A DNA stretch of 37,285 nt from Thermoproteota archaeon (lineage in GTDB: Archaea; Korarchaeota; Korarchaeia; Korarchaeales; Korarchaeaceae): assembly GCA_027061785.1 (NCBI GenBank), contig JAMOVA010000131.1, positions 1-37,285 of the forward strand, read 5' to 3'. Positions 1 to 7,206 of this stretch are shown here, one piece after another. The notes below the pieces were generated by a model. The model had not been told where the DNA came from. It saw nothing but the letters and a program-made list of their open reading frames with translations, and searched no databases. The position numbers and the translations under genes were made by a program. Position 1 is the first letter of the stretch; the number at the start of each line of letters is the position of its first letter.

Positions 1-1
1 T

Positions 2-1144
2 TACAACGGCATGACCACGGGAATCGACACCAAGGGGATTTTCAGCATGGTGATACAGCAGGAGATCATTGACAGTGAGAGGAACATAGAGACCTTCGAG
101 CAGTTCATTAACTCCTTCCTGAGCGGACTCATGCCCTTCATCATAATGACCCCCTTGATGCTCGTGCTCCTGGGCGGAGTTGCCAACATGCCCTTCATCG
201 AGTACCTCTTCATCAACCTCGCCTTAGGGCTGGGCGTCGGCCTCATCCTCTTGTTCTCCGAGAACAAGTTCCTATATTATCCCGAGCAGATAATGTTCAA
301 TGGTAAGCTCTTCCTCATCCAGCTGGTCTTCGCCGTTCTGGTCTCTGTTGCCGCCTATTTCGTCATAGGCACATACTCGCTCTTCTTGGGGGTCCTGACC
401 TTCTTCATAATCGGGTACCTTGCCACCAAAGATTACATAGGGCTCAGGAAGGACACCTACACGTTCCTTCCCGTCTTCCTAGCCGACTTGGGTGGGAGGA
501 TAAGCATCGGACAGACTTTCACGGAAGCGGTTACCTCCATGCCCCTAGACATCTACGGCAAGTTCTCAAGGGTCCTCAAGTTCAGCCTGGGTAACTTAGT
601 CAATGTGGGAGAGATACCGGAGAAGAAGGACTTCGAGAGAATATACGTTTACAAGATATACAAGAAGCTGATAACCGATCTGCAGAAGGGTATTTACGGT
701 TACGAGGCGCTCCTGAACGTGAGGACGATAATATCCCTCATGTCTACGGTGTACGAGAAGATTAGGGGGACCTTATCGATGAACAGTTTCCTTATGGCCG
801 TCAGCCTCTCCTTCAGCATGCTCTTCGTGGATCTCATGGCCTTCCTCGGTGAGAAGGTATCAGAGTCCATGGCCCAGGTGCAGCACGCTGGGACCCAAGT
901 GGCGACGGGGATGCAGGGGATGCTCATGCTGCTCTCCTTCCTGAAGGCTAAGAGCTGGATAATAGATGTCTACTTCCTGTTCGCCGTCATATTCATCTTC
1001 ATATTCGGGATCTTCACGAGCAGCGTCTCCGACGGTACCAGGCATGGGAATGTCCAGAGCATCGTCTATGCGATAGTCTCGATGATAATGATAGTGGTGA
1101 TCCACTCCCTAGTGTCGCCAGCCCTCTTCGCGCTGTACCGCTGA
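2..1144 (+). CDS. TadC/FlaJ-type pilus assembly membrane protein, 5'-truncated
   Basis: This is a polytopic membrane protein of the type II secretion F-domain (TadC/FlaJ) kind, the inner-membrane platform of archaeal type IV pili and archaella. What is seen: hydrophobic helix pairs near the N-terminus and in the middle, a long soluble segment at about residues 185-245, then further helices and a short tail ending in FALYR. That layout fits archaeal FlaJ/TadC proteins. The frame is open to the window edge (codons precede the ATG at position 11), so the true start is probably upstream and a partner ATPase may lie there. A small anchored protein follows after 14 nt on the same strand. Substrate type (archaellum, adhesion pilus or secretion) cannot be told. 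Family assignment is by overall pattern, without a diagnostic motif. Confidence 0.72.
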   Translation, partial: YNGMTTGIDTKGIFSMVIQQEIIDSERNIETFEQFINSFLSGLMPFIIMTPLMLVLLGGVANMPFIEYLFINLALGLGVGLILLFSENKFLYYPEQIMFNGKLFLIQLVFAVLVSVAAYFVIGTYSLFLGVLTFFIIGYLATKDYIGLRKDTYTFLPVFLADLGGRISIGQTFTEAVTSMPLDIYGKFSRVLKFSLGNLVNVGEIPEKKDFERIYVYKIYKKLITDLQKGIYGYEALLNVRTIISLMSTVYEKIRGTLSMNSFLMAVSLSFSMLFVDLMAFLGEKVSESMAQVQHAGTQVATGMQGMLMLLSFLKAKSWIIDVYFLFAVIFIFIFGIFTSSVSDGTRHGNVQSIVYAIVSMIMIVVIHSLVSPALFALYR

Positions 1145-1158
1145 GGGGGTGAGCTGTA

Positions 1159-1671
1159 ATGGAGACCCCGGAGAACCTGAGCTGGATCGCGATAGTGCTG
1201 GCCGTGGCCATAATAGTGGGCCTTTTCATAGCATACCAGACTTCAATATCAGCTAAGGAGCTGGGCCAGGGCATATATGTGAGGATCTTGAGATCAGAGT
1301 ACCTCTCCCAGCCTCCTTTCCTCCATGGAGATGGAGGAATCTACAGCAGCGGGTCGTCAGGATACTCTGGAGGTTCCTTTGAAGGTGCGTCAGGAGGATA
1401 CGCTATAGACCTGAGGATCGGAAACATGGAGAGCTCCCCCATAGTGAGGATCAAGTTCAAGACTGTAGGGTTCGGACACGGTGAGATCTACCTCATGACT
1501 GGTGAGAACATAACCGATGGCTACCTCCTAGAGGATCCCTTGGATCCGAAGGAGAGTCTAGAGCTCTCTGTGTTTATACCATCGAAGTACGTACCCAGTG
1601 GAAAGGTCTTGGTGGTGGAAGGTTTGCTTGAAGATGGCAGAACCACATCTAGGTGCGCTAGAGTCCCATGA
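1159..1671 (+). CDS. Pilin-like N-terminally anchored surface protein
   Basis: A 170-residue protein not recognised by name. It has a short polar N-terminus, one hydrophobic helix at about residues 8-26, then a Gly/Ser-rich stretch (about residues 55-76) and a beta-rich C-terminal domain. This is the plan of FlaG/FlaF-like or pilin-like archaeal surface proteins, but I see no clear class III signal-peptidase site (Lys/Arg followed by Gly/Ala), so pilin status is an inference. It begins 14 nt after the TadC/FlaJ-like gene, with a GGGGGTGAG ribosome site in front of the ATG, and is probably cotranscribed. It could be a minor pilin, a stator-like protein or a simple membrane-anchored exoprotein. 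Confidence 0.6.
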   Translation: METPENLSWIAIVLAVAIIVGLFIAYQTSISAKELGQGIYVRILRSEYLSQPPFLHGDGGIYSSGSSGYSGGSFEGASGGYAIDLRIGNMESSPIVRIKFKTVGFGHGEIYLMTGENITDGYLLEDPLDPKESLELSVFIPSKYVPSGKVLVVEGLLEDGRTTSRCARVP

Positions 1672-1680
1672 ACGTTGAGC

Positions 1681-2268
1681 TTAAGGGAGGATCAGCTCGT
1701 CCCCTTCCACCTTGAGTCTCCCTGACCCTTGCGTAACCAGCAGATAACTGCCCGGATTGAGCCTAATAGTCCTGTGGGGAGAAAGCAGCTCGCCCCCGGT
1801 AGGGAGGGAAACGAAGTATATTGAGAGCTCCCCTTTGTAGAGCACCTTCCCCCTGACGTTCAGGCCGAGCTCCTGCATCTCCCCCTCCTGAGCTATCTCC
1901 AAGTACGCTGGGAGATCCCGTCCTTTCTCACAGGGCAGTCTGAGTTTCCTACCCTTGAGCCCCAATTCGCATGATCCGTGCACGATGAGGAAGGGCTCCG
2001 ACTTGGGGATGGGCGTGCCACTCAAAGACATCGAAATCGGATTGCCGCAAACATCCACCTCAACTCGAGAGGGGAGGGTCGGTAAGGAGGAGACAACGGC
2101 CAGAGAGACGCAGGTGGGAGCGGGGGTAGAGGGGGAGGATGTGCATCCTAAGGTCAGGACATCCACTCTGTAGCCTGAGGAGGAGAGCATGCATCTGGGG
2201 CTTGGCTTCAAAGACAGATCGGCCTTCAAACGGATGATGTCAGCTTTCTCCTCACCCAAGACATCCAC
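1681..2268 (-). CDS. Hypothetical protein downstream of MglA-like GTPase
   Basis: Function not recognised. The 195 residues contain several cysteines in the first half and a beta-rich C-terminal half, ending in a segment that resembles a small beta sandwich. No membrane helix or signal peptide is visible. It overlaps the end of the upstream GTPase gene. A GTG start at 2268 gives a 43-nt overlap, while an in-frame TTG at 2229 forms a TTGA stop/start overlap with the GTPase stop codon and is an attractive alternative. Either arrangement implies translational coupling to the GTPase, so a role with it (partner or regulator) is a reasonable inference. The gene ends 10 nt from the convergent pilin-like gene. 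Confidence 0.6.
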   Translation of the reverse strand: MDVLGEEKADIIRLKADLSLKPSPRCMLSSSGYRVDVLTLGCTSSPSTPAPTCVSLAVVSSLPTLPSRVEVDVCGNPISMSLSGTPIPKSEPFLIVHGSCELGLKGRKLRLPCEKGRDLPAYLEIAQEGEMQELGLNVRGKVLYKGELSIYFVSLPTGGELLSPHRTIRLNPGSYLLVTQGSGRLKVEGDELILP

Positions 2269-2870
2269 CTTGGCTCCTTCCTCTCGACGACTCTCTCCGA
2301 TATGGATTTAGCGAGGATGCTCCTCCTCACCTCCTTGAGGAATTGAATGATGCTCTCCTCAACGTTGATTCCCTTCAATGCCGATACAGGGACTACCTTG
2401 CTCTTTATGCCCAGAAGAGAGGCTATGGTCTCGGCGCTCTTCGCCTGCGGGAGGTCCTGCTTGTTCGCGAGTATTATGAGGGGTACGGAGCCAGCGGCCT
2501 CCCTCGCCTCCCTGTACTGGCTCAAGGCGTAGACCATCTGCACCGGACGGGCGCTGTCGATCACCAATATCACGCCATCCTTGCCTCTCGCGAGCACCTT
2601 CCTCACGGGGGCGAAGGCCACCTGCCCCGGGGTTCCGGTTATGGTGACCTTCCAGATCTCATTCGAGGGATCCACCAAGTCAAGCTGATTCTTCCTGTAT
2701 ATTTTGTTCTCGGTAGCATCCCAGATGATTATACCGTAGTCGAAGCCCACGGTTGTGGAGAATGTCCCCTTGGAGTAGTCCATCCTGACGGCCCACGGGT
2801 CGAGCCTATGAATCAAGGTGGACTTGCCAGCCTGGTGCGGGCCCATCACCACTAGCCTCATCTTTCTCAT
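2226..2870 (-). CDS. MglA/Arf-related small GTPase
   Basis: A Ras-superfamily small GTP-binding protein. Counted from the ATG at 2870, the P-loop GPHQAGKST is at about residues 10-18, a switch-I threonine pair precedes VGFD at about 39-44, switch II reads GTPGQ at about 79-83, NKQD is at about 136-139 and VSAL at about 162-165. A TPGQ switch II in place of DxxGQ is typical of archaeal and bacterial MglA/Arf-related GTPases. A basic tail of about 35 residues follows the G domain. GGGTGG lies in front of the ATG; a GTG at 2882 is the longer alternative. The start lies inside the end of the coiled-coil gene upstream, and the stop overlaps the next gene, so three genes form a tight operon. Likely role: a switch for a surface or polarity machine, inferred from the neighbours. 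Confidence 0.85.
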   Translation of the reverse strand: MRKMRLVVMGPHQAGKSTLIHRLDPWAVRMDYSKGTFSTTVGFDYGIIIWDATENKIYRKNQLDLVDPSNEIWKVTITGTPGQVAFAPVRKVLARGKDGVILVIDSARPVQMVYALSQYREAREAAGSVPLIILANKQDLPQAKSAETIASLLGIKSKVVPVSALKGINVEESIIQFLKEVRRSILAKSISERVVERKEPRWMSWVRRKLTSSV

Positions 2871-4491
2871 CGGGCATCCCACCCTTGAGAACTCTCAGGG
2901 CCCTCTCTATGCCCTCCTCAACTTCCTTCAGTAACTTTTCCCGATCCTCACCTCCGTAACTGGGGTCCATCAGGAGGGCCAACTTCTTCTCGAGGGAGTC
3001 AAGGTACTGCTCGCTTATTCCGGCCTTCTGGAAGATGGGCTTCATGTCCTCGTAAGTATCCTTGAGGAACTCGAACTTCATCCTCAGCTTCCTGAGCTCG
3101 GAGCTGGGAGCCCTAGGTAGTATCTTCCCGTCGGAGACCGTGATCAGTCCCTCCTCCTCCAAGTTGGAGATGAACCATTCCCTCCACATCTCGGGTATGA
3201 AGGACAGTTCGTCTATCTCCAGGTAACCCTTCTCCTCCAGTTGTTCCCTCACGTATTCCCTCCATCTCGGATAAAGGGAGAGGAGCTCCTCCATTAGCCC
3301 AGGTAGGGAGTAAGCTGTGCTTGGAAGGCCTCTGGAGAGTCTGAATGCCCTGAGGGTCTCAATGAGGCTCCTGAGGAAATCAGGCTCGGTCCTATATGAC
3401 AGCTTCTCCGGCTGGAACTTGATCTCGTCGGTGAAGTGATCCAGCTCGCTGCTGAGCTCTTTAAGGGCGCTCACCGTGTCCCCAAGCCTGGAAACCTCGT
3501 ACCTCAAACTGGCTATCTCCTCGGGCATGGAGATGATGCATGGAAGCCTGGGGGAGCTAAGCCCTATCATGGATATGGTCTCAGTGAGGTGGGGCATCTT
3601 CTGGCTGATCTTGTCCAAGACCTCCCTCTTGACCGCCTCTAGCTCGGACCTCAGGTTCAGCAATCTGATTGATGTGGAGAGAAGTGTTTCAGAGTCATCG
3701 GATAGTCTCCTTATCATCTTGAGGAGGTACGTCACACCGTAGGACTCCTTCCCGAAGTTGGAGGAGAGCCAGTTCAGGATCTGATCCTTGAGGGAAGATA
3801 CCTCCGAGAGGAGGAGGAACGTGCAGCCCCTCAGCTCCAGCTCCTTCCTGTTGTCCTCCATCCTCGCGAGAGCTTCGAGTATCTCGTTGAGCAGATCGTC
3901 AGTTATCAGCACCGCTTCCTCGCCCCTCCTCACCTGTCCCTGGGATTTGGTCCCGTCAACGGCCTTTTCCAGCTCGGGCTTTATCTCATTCCATATCTTC
4001 TTTGCTATGTTCAGGTCCTGAAGCGTTTTTATCTCGTATATCTCCGACTTGAGCTTCTCGTCCTCTATTCCCAGAGATTCCAGCGTCTTGAGAAGTACCC
4101 CCCTCACTGCCTCCAAGAGACGAGCCTCCGTTTCCTCCAGCTCTTCCTCCGTGGATATGAGTACCTCCTTCAACCTCTTGGCCTTCGACTTCTTTCTGAA
4201 GAAGCTCCTCATATATGACTTATCCACGGAGAGATTTGCTAGAGATGTGAGGACGAAGTTCCTGACTATGCTGACCTTATGGGAGATCTCCTTGGAGACA
4301 TCGGCCATGCCACCGAGGCTGGAGATCTCCTTGAGCGCCTCCTCCAATGACTGGCACTTGTTGAGGACCCTCGCTATTACATCCAAGACTCCATCCTTCT
4401 TGAGCAGGTCAACGAACCTGTTTATCCTCTCGGGAGGAAGACCTGAGTTTCGCAGGTGATCGAGTATCTCCTCCAAGGTCTTCGGTTCCAT
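2806..4491 (-). CDS. Large coiled-coil protein, operon with MglA-like GTPase
   Basis: A 561-residue soluble protein dominated by charged helices with long heptad-like stretches (for example residues 105-250), so a coiled-coil scaffold is likely. Residues around 385-440 (EEKGYLEIDELSFIPEMW and following) look like a small winged-helix segment. A PEKLSY motif near residue 347 is shared with the divergent 247-residue gene at 4551 (PAKLSY). No family is recognised. The gene starts at an ATG 59 nt from that divergent gene, shares an AT-rich promoter region with it, and overlaps the GTPase start by about 65 nt. It could be an effector or scaffold for the GTPase; this rests on gene order only. Confidence 0.72.
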   Translation of the reverse strand: MEPKTLEEILDHLRNSGLPPERINRFVDLLKKDGVLDVIARVLNKCQSLEEALKEISSLGGMADVSKEISHKVSIVRNFVLTSLANLSVDKSYMRSFFRKKSKAKRLKEVLISTEEELEETEARLLEAVRGVLLKTLESLGIEDEKLKSEIYEIKTLQDLNIAKKIWNEIKPELEKAVDGTKSQGQVRRGEEAVLITDDLLNEILEALARMEDNRKELELRGCTFLLLSEVSSLKDQILNWLSSNFGKESYGVTYLLKMIRRLSDDSETLLSTSIRLLNLRSELEAVKREVLDKISQKMPHLTETISMIGLSSPRLPCIISMPEEIASLRYEVSRLGDTVSALKELSSELDHFTDEIKFQPEKLSYRTEPDFLRSLIETLRAFRLSRGLPSTAYSLPGLMEELLSLYPRWREYVREQLEEKGYLEIDELSFIPEMWREWFISNLEEEGLITVSDGKILPRAPSSELRKLRMKFEFLKDTYEDMKPIFQKAGISEQYLDSLEKKLALLMDPSYGGEDREKLLKEVEEGIERALRVLKGGMPDEKDEASGDGPAPGWQVHLDS

Positions 4492-4518
4492 TCAATATCA
4501 GGAAGTCGGAGCCTACCC

Positions 4519-4530
4519 AAAATATAAATG
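4519..4530. promoter_or_regulatory. Shared TATA region of divergent coiled-coil genes
   Basis: AAAATATAAATG lies between the two divergent coiled-coil genes. On the plus strand its centre is about 27 nt before the ATG at 4551, predicting a leaderless transcript. On the minus strand the same element is about 34 nt before the ATG at 4491, giving a leader of only a few nucleotides. One element may serve both directions. Confidence 0.6.
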
Positions 4531-4550
4531 CATCCTAGTGTCCCTTACGC

Positions 4551-5294
4551 ATGATGTTGGAAAGATACCTAGAGGAAGATGAAGCGAAAAAGTTGGAAAT
4601 GAAGCTTCTCACCTTATCACTCTACGAGGACGTTTATTACATGGTGAACGATCTCAGGAGAGCAGATAGCCTCCTCAAGGCTTCGAGTCCCCTCCTCAGG
4701 AGGAGCTTCGACAGAGAGCTCAATGATCTGGAGAGGGAGGTCTCCTTACTCGTAAACGAGATGAGCAAGGTCCTCAATCGTTCCGACGACCAACCTCCGA
4801 AGAGGGAAGAGTTGAGAAGGCTCAGGGATGACATCAGGAGAATGAGGAACAGGATAGGAGATCTACTCACCCAGATAGGGAGGGAGATAGAGTTGGCGAC
4901 ATCCGTCTTGGGGGAGGTGTTAAGACGCATGCCGGATGCTGGTGCGGAGATAAGGTTCCTGGCGGCCAGGGTGAACGAGGCTCCAGCCAAGCTCAGCTAC
5001 ATGCCCAGCAACTATCTGGAGATGCTTATGGAGTTGATGAGGGACATCCTCCCGCCCTATGACGGGGATGTGGAGCGCATAGCCGAGAAGCTCGATGAGA
5101 TAGGGGAGGTGCTCAGGGAAGTTTACAGTGATTTCGAGGAGAAGGAGATCGCCAATAAGATCAAGGACCTGATGGAGATCCTGGGATATCTCAGGTTCCT
5201 GGTGGGGAAGTACAGGCAGCTGGCTCCCGGCGTGGCAAAATATCTGGACGAGCTGAGGAGCAGCTCTGTCATCTTCCCGCGTGGTGGTGAGTGA
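4551..5294 (+). CDS. Coiled-coil protein with PxKLSY motif, coupled to Roadblock gene
   Basis: A 247-residue soluble, highly charged helical protein; function not recognised. Helical heptad stretches cover about residues 30-110, followed by a motif region with PAKLSY near residue 145 and a second helical half. The PxKLSY motif followed by a leucine-rich helix matches the large coiled-coil protein encoded divergently, suggesting a shared domain or distant paralogy. Its stop overlaps the start of the Roadblock gene as TGATG, so the two are translationally coupled. A TATA box about 27 nt upstream predicts a leaderless mRNA. Likely a partner in the GTPase/Roadblock module, by context only. Confidence 0.72.
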   Translation: MMLERYLEEDEAKKLEMKLLTLSLYEDVYYMVNDLRRADSLLKASSPLLRRSFDRELNDLEREVSLLVNEMSKVLNRSDDQPPKREELRRLRDDIRRMRNRIGDLLTQIGREIELATSVLGEVLRRMPDAGAEIRFLAARVNEAPAKLSYMPSNYLEMLMELMRDILPPYDGDVERIAEKLDEIGEVLREVYSDFEEKEIANKIKDLMEILGYLRFLVGKYRQLAPGVAKYLDELRSSSVIFPRGGE

Positions 5295-5680
5295 TGCCCG
5301 AGTTGACGAGGGAATTCAGAACCATACTCGAGAGATTCGCGGGTGATGTGGGGGAGGACCTGCTCTTCATAGGCCTGTTCACCCCGGATGGAATCTCCCT
5401 CTACGATTCCCTCTCCGAGGAGATGGTCAAGGACTTCTTCTTGGCCTCCAGCGCCGCCATAGTTGAGATATCTCGCTCCCTCTCGGAGCACGCCGGCCTG
5501 GGAAGCTTTGATGCGTGCCTCCTCAAAGCGGCTGAGGGATACATGGTACTGGCTGCGGTGGGAGGAGATGTCTATCTGGGACTTGGAGTGAAGGACTATG
5601 AGAGAGTGAGGGAGAGGATCGACTCGTTGATCTCGGAGCTCAGATCTTATCTGGGCGGTGACGAGTCGAAAGCTGACTAA
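5294..5680 (+). CDS. Roadblock/LC7 domain protein (MglB-like)
   Basis: A small single-domain protein of about 128 residues with the Roadblock/LC7 pattern: an N-terminal helix, FIGLFTPDGISLYDS as the first beta hairpin, a long central helix (EEMVKDFFLASSAAIVEIS region), a second hairpin with GYMVLAAVGGDVYLGLGV, then a C-terminal helix. Proteins of this family dimerise and act as regulators or GTPase-activating partners of MglA/Arf/Rag-type small GTPases, as MglB does for MglA. The ATG at 5294 overlaps the upstream stop (TGATG); a GTG three bases earlier is possible. An Arf-type GTPase follows 68 nt downstream and an MglA-like GTPase is encoded 2.4 kb away. Which GTPase it serves is unknown. 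Confidence 0.8.
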   Translation: MPELTREFRTILERFAGDVGEDLLFIGLFTPDGISLYDSLSEEMVKDFFLASSAAIVEISRSLSEHAGLGSFDACLLKAAEGYMVLAAVGGDVYLGLGVKDYERVRERIDSLISELRSYLGGDESKAD

Positions 5681-5717
5681 AAATCTTTTACCCATTATCG
5701 CTCTCCTCCAGCGAAAA

Positions 5718-5727
5718 ACTATTTTTA
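5718..5727 (+). promoter_or_regulatory. TATA promoter of the Arf-type GTPase gene
   Basis: ACTATTTTTA, preceded by the purine-rich GCGAAAA as a possible BRE, is centred about 26 nt before the ATG at 5749. This predicts a leaderless transcript and separate expression from the Roadblock gene. Confidence 0.55.
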
Positions 5728-5748
5728 GGTAAACGTCACAGTATTGCG

Positions 5749-6639
5749 ATGCCCTTCGGAAGGCTCATCTCAAATCTGTTGGGCCTCTTCAGGAGGTCAG
5801 CTACTCTGGTCATTTTAGGGCTTGATGGAGCTGGTAAAACTACTCTTCTCAATTACTTGAGGAAGGGAGAGCCCGGATCGACGATACCGACGGTGGGAGC
5901 CAACTACGAGAGGCTCAGGGTCAGGAACTTGGAATTTAACGTGTGGGATCTGGGCGGGCAGAGGTCCCTCCGAAGGATCTGGGCCGAGTACGCCGAGAAG
6001 GCCGACGCCATCATATTCGTCATCGACTCGGCCGATAGGGAGAGGTTCGACGAGGCCAAGGCGGAGCTCTGGAATGTGATCTCCATGATGAAGAGGAACA
6101 TACCTCTCCTAGTGCTGGCCAACAAGGCCGATCTGGAGGATGCCGCAACGGTCATGGAGGTAATAGACTACTTCGAGCTCACCAGGCTGGAGGGGATACC
6201 CTGGCAGGTGGTCTGGACCAGCGCCCTGACGGGCTTCGGGCTGTTCGAGGCGTTCGCATGGCTCTATGAACAGCTCACGGGTGGTGAGGTCGTTCACCCC
6301 ATGAGAATCGAGGAGCTTGTGATCCTCGATGAGCAGGGCAACCCCTTGGTCTCAACGTCCTCCTCCAAGAGCCTCACCCTGAGCGCGTTCCTCTCTCTCA
6401 CGAAGAACTACACCGAAGATGCTCTGAGGGACATCCCCCAATCCATAGAGATGAAGGACAGGAAGATCGTGATAGCCTACAAGAAGGGCCTGCTCGCCGC
6501 GGCCCTGATACCCAAGAGGTCCCCCGAGAGCAAGGTCAGGGCCCTTCTAATGGATGTGATCAACAGCATATCGAAGACCAAGGACTACAGCAGGGTGAAG
6601 GACATCCTCATCGATATGATGGCCAGGTACGCCGAGTGA
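5749..6639 (+). CDS. Arf-type small GTPase with extra C-terminal longin/Roadblock-like domain
   Basis: A strikingly Arf-like GTPase. GLDGAGKTT falls at residues 24-32, the switch-I Thr at 48, WDLGGQ at 66-71 (catalytic Gln71), NKAD at 125-128 and TSAL at 157-160. The first three match human Arf1 numbering and the NKxD is one residue off. The first 17 residues (MPFGRLISNLLGLFRR) form a basic amphipathic helix, as in Arf, but residue 2 is Pro, so no Gly2 myristoylation is possible. Residues from about 180 to 296 are an addition absent from Arf: IEELVILDEQGNPLVS, then helix, strands (RKIVIAYKKGLLAAALI) and helix. This suggests a longin or Roadblock-like fold. An N-terminal helix that grips membrane in the GTP state is known for Arf; here it is inferred. 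Partners are probably the neighbouring Roadblock and longin-like proteins. Confidence 0.88.
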   Translation: MPFGRLISNLLGLFRRSATLVILGLDGAGKTTLLNYLRKGEPGSTIPTVGANYERLRVRNLEFNVWDLGGQRSLRRIWAEYAEKADAIIFVIDSADRERFDEAKAELWNVISMMKRNIPLLVLANKADLEDAATVMEVIDYFELTRLEGIPWQVVWTSALTGFGLFEAFAWLYEQLTGGEVVHPMRIEELVILDEQGNPLVSTSSSKSLTLSAFLSLTKNYTEDALRDIPQSIEMKDRKIVIAYKKGLLAAALIPKRSPESKVRALLMDVINSISKTKDYSRVKDILIDMMARYAE

Positions 6640-6700
6640 CCAACGGGGATTTCTCAGATCCCTCCCCTCTGAAATATTTGTTATTTTCCACGCTGGTATC

Positions 6701-6711
6701 CTTTTATTATT
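6701..6711 (+). promoter_or_regulatory. TATA promoter of the longin-like gene
   Basis: CTTTTATTATT is centred about 30 nt before the ATG at 6737. A GGAGG sits just before the ATG. A weaker AT-rich run (GAAATATTTGTTATTTT) lies further upstream. Confidence 0.45.
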
Positions 6712-6736
6712 TACTGGAAACGGGGAGTGGAGGATT

Positions 6737-7195
6737 ATGGGGCTTGAGTATCTGCTGCTTGCCTCGCTCGAGCCGGGAGGGCTGGAAATCATTGCTGGCT
6801 ATCCTAAGAGCTTCTCCGATGAGATGAAAGCTGTCCCCCTCAGATCCTTCCCCTTCTCGGCTAGAGGAGGGGAGATCGTAAAGTTCGCCCACGGAGGGTT
6901 CTACTTCGTCGGTATCACGCTGAAGCTGGAAGGAGAGAAGCCCAGAGCGGGAATAGCCTCCTTGCTTGCGGTCTCAAAAAGTCAAGGGGATGTCGTCAGG
7001 CTGGAGAGTGGACTAATTCAGGTTTACAGGCAGCTCAGCGAAAATAAAGCACTGACGAAGGAGCTGCTGAAGAGCATCCTCCCGGACATATTCAGGACAT
7101 TGGAGAGCTATGAGGCCTCGGGTGAGGAGAGGAAATATGATCGGGGTATAGTTGACAAGGCCCTCGAGAGATCGAGGGGTCTCTTCTTCATGTAG
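6737..7195 (+). CDS. Small longin/uDENN-like protein (tentative)
   Basis: A 152-residue soluble protein with no motif I can name with certainty. The first 85 residues alternate strand-rich segments: EYLLLASLEP, then GYP, then SFPFSARGG, then GFYFVGITLKL, then RAGIASLLAV. The order YP ... FP ... G ... FxF ... RxG ... hydrophobic strand recalls the N-terminal longin half of DENN-family proteins (AVL9/DENND6 type), which act with small GTPases. The C-terminal 65 residues are helical. This reading is inference from pattern only. The gene lies between the Arf-type GTPase and a seven-helix membrane protein, and is followed after 11 nt by the latter, so they are probably an operon. Confidence 0.6.
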   Translation: MGLEYLLLASLEPGGLEIIAGYPKSFSDEMKAVPLRSFPFSARGGEIVKFAHGGFYFVGITLKLEGEKPRAGIASLLAVSKSQGDVVRLESGLIQVYRQLSENKALTKELLKSILPDIFRTLESYEASGEERKYDRGIVDKALERSRGLFFM

Positions 7196-7206
7196 GAGGT
7201 GATATT

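Noticed and set aside
860-1105. Minus-strand ORF with acidic/His-rich composition in the TadC/FlaJ-like gene
   Set aside because: Antisense to a well-supported membrane protein; no signals of its own.
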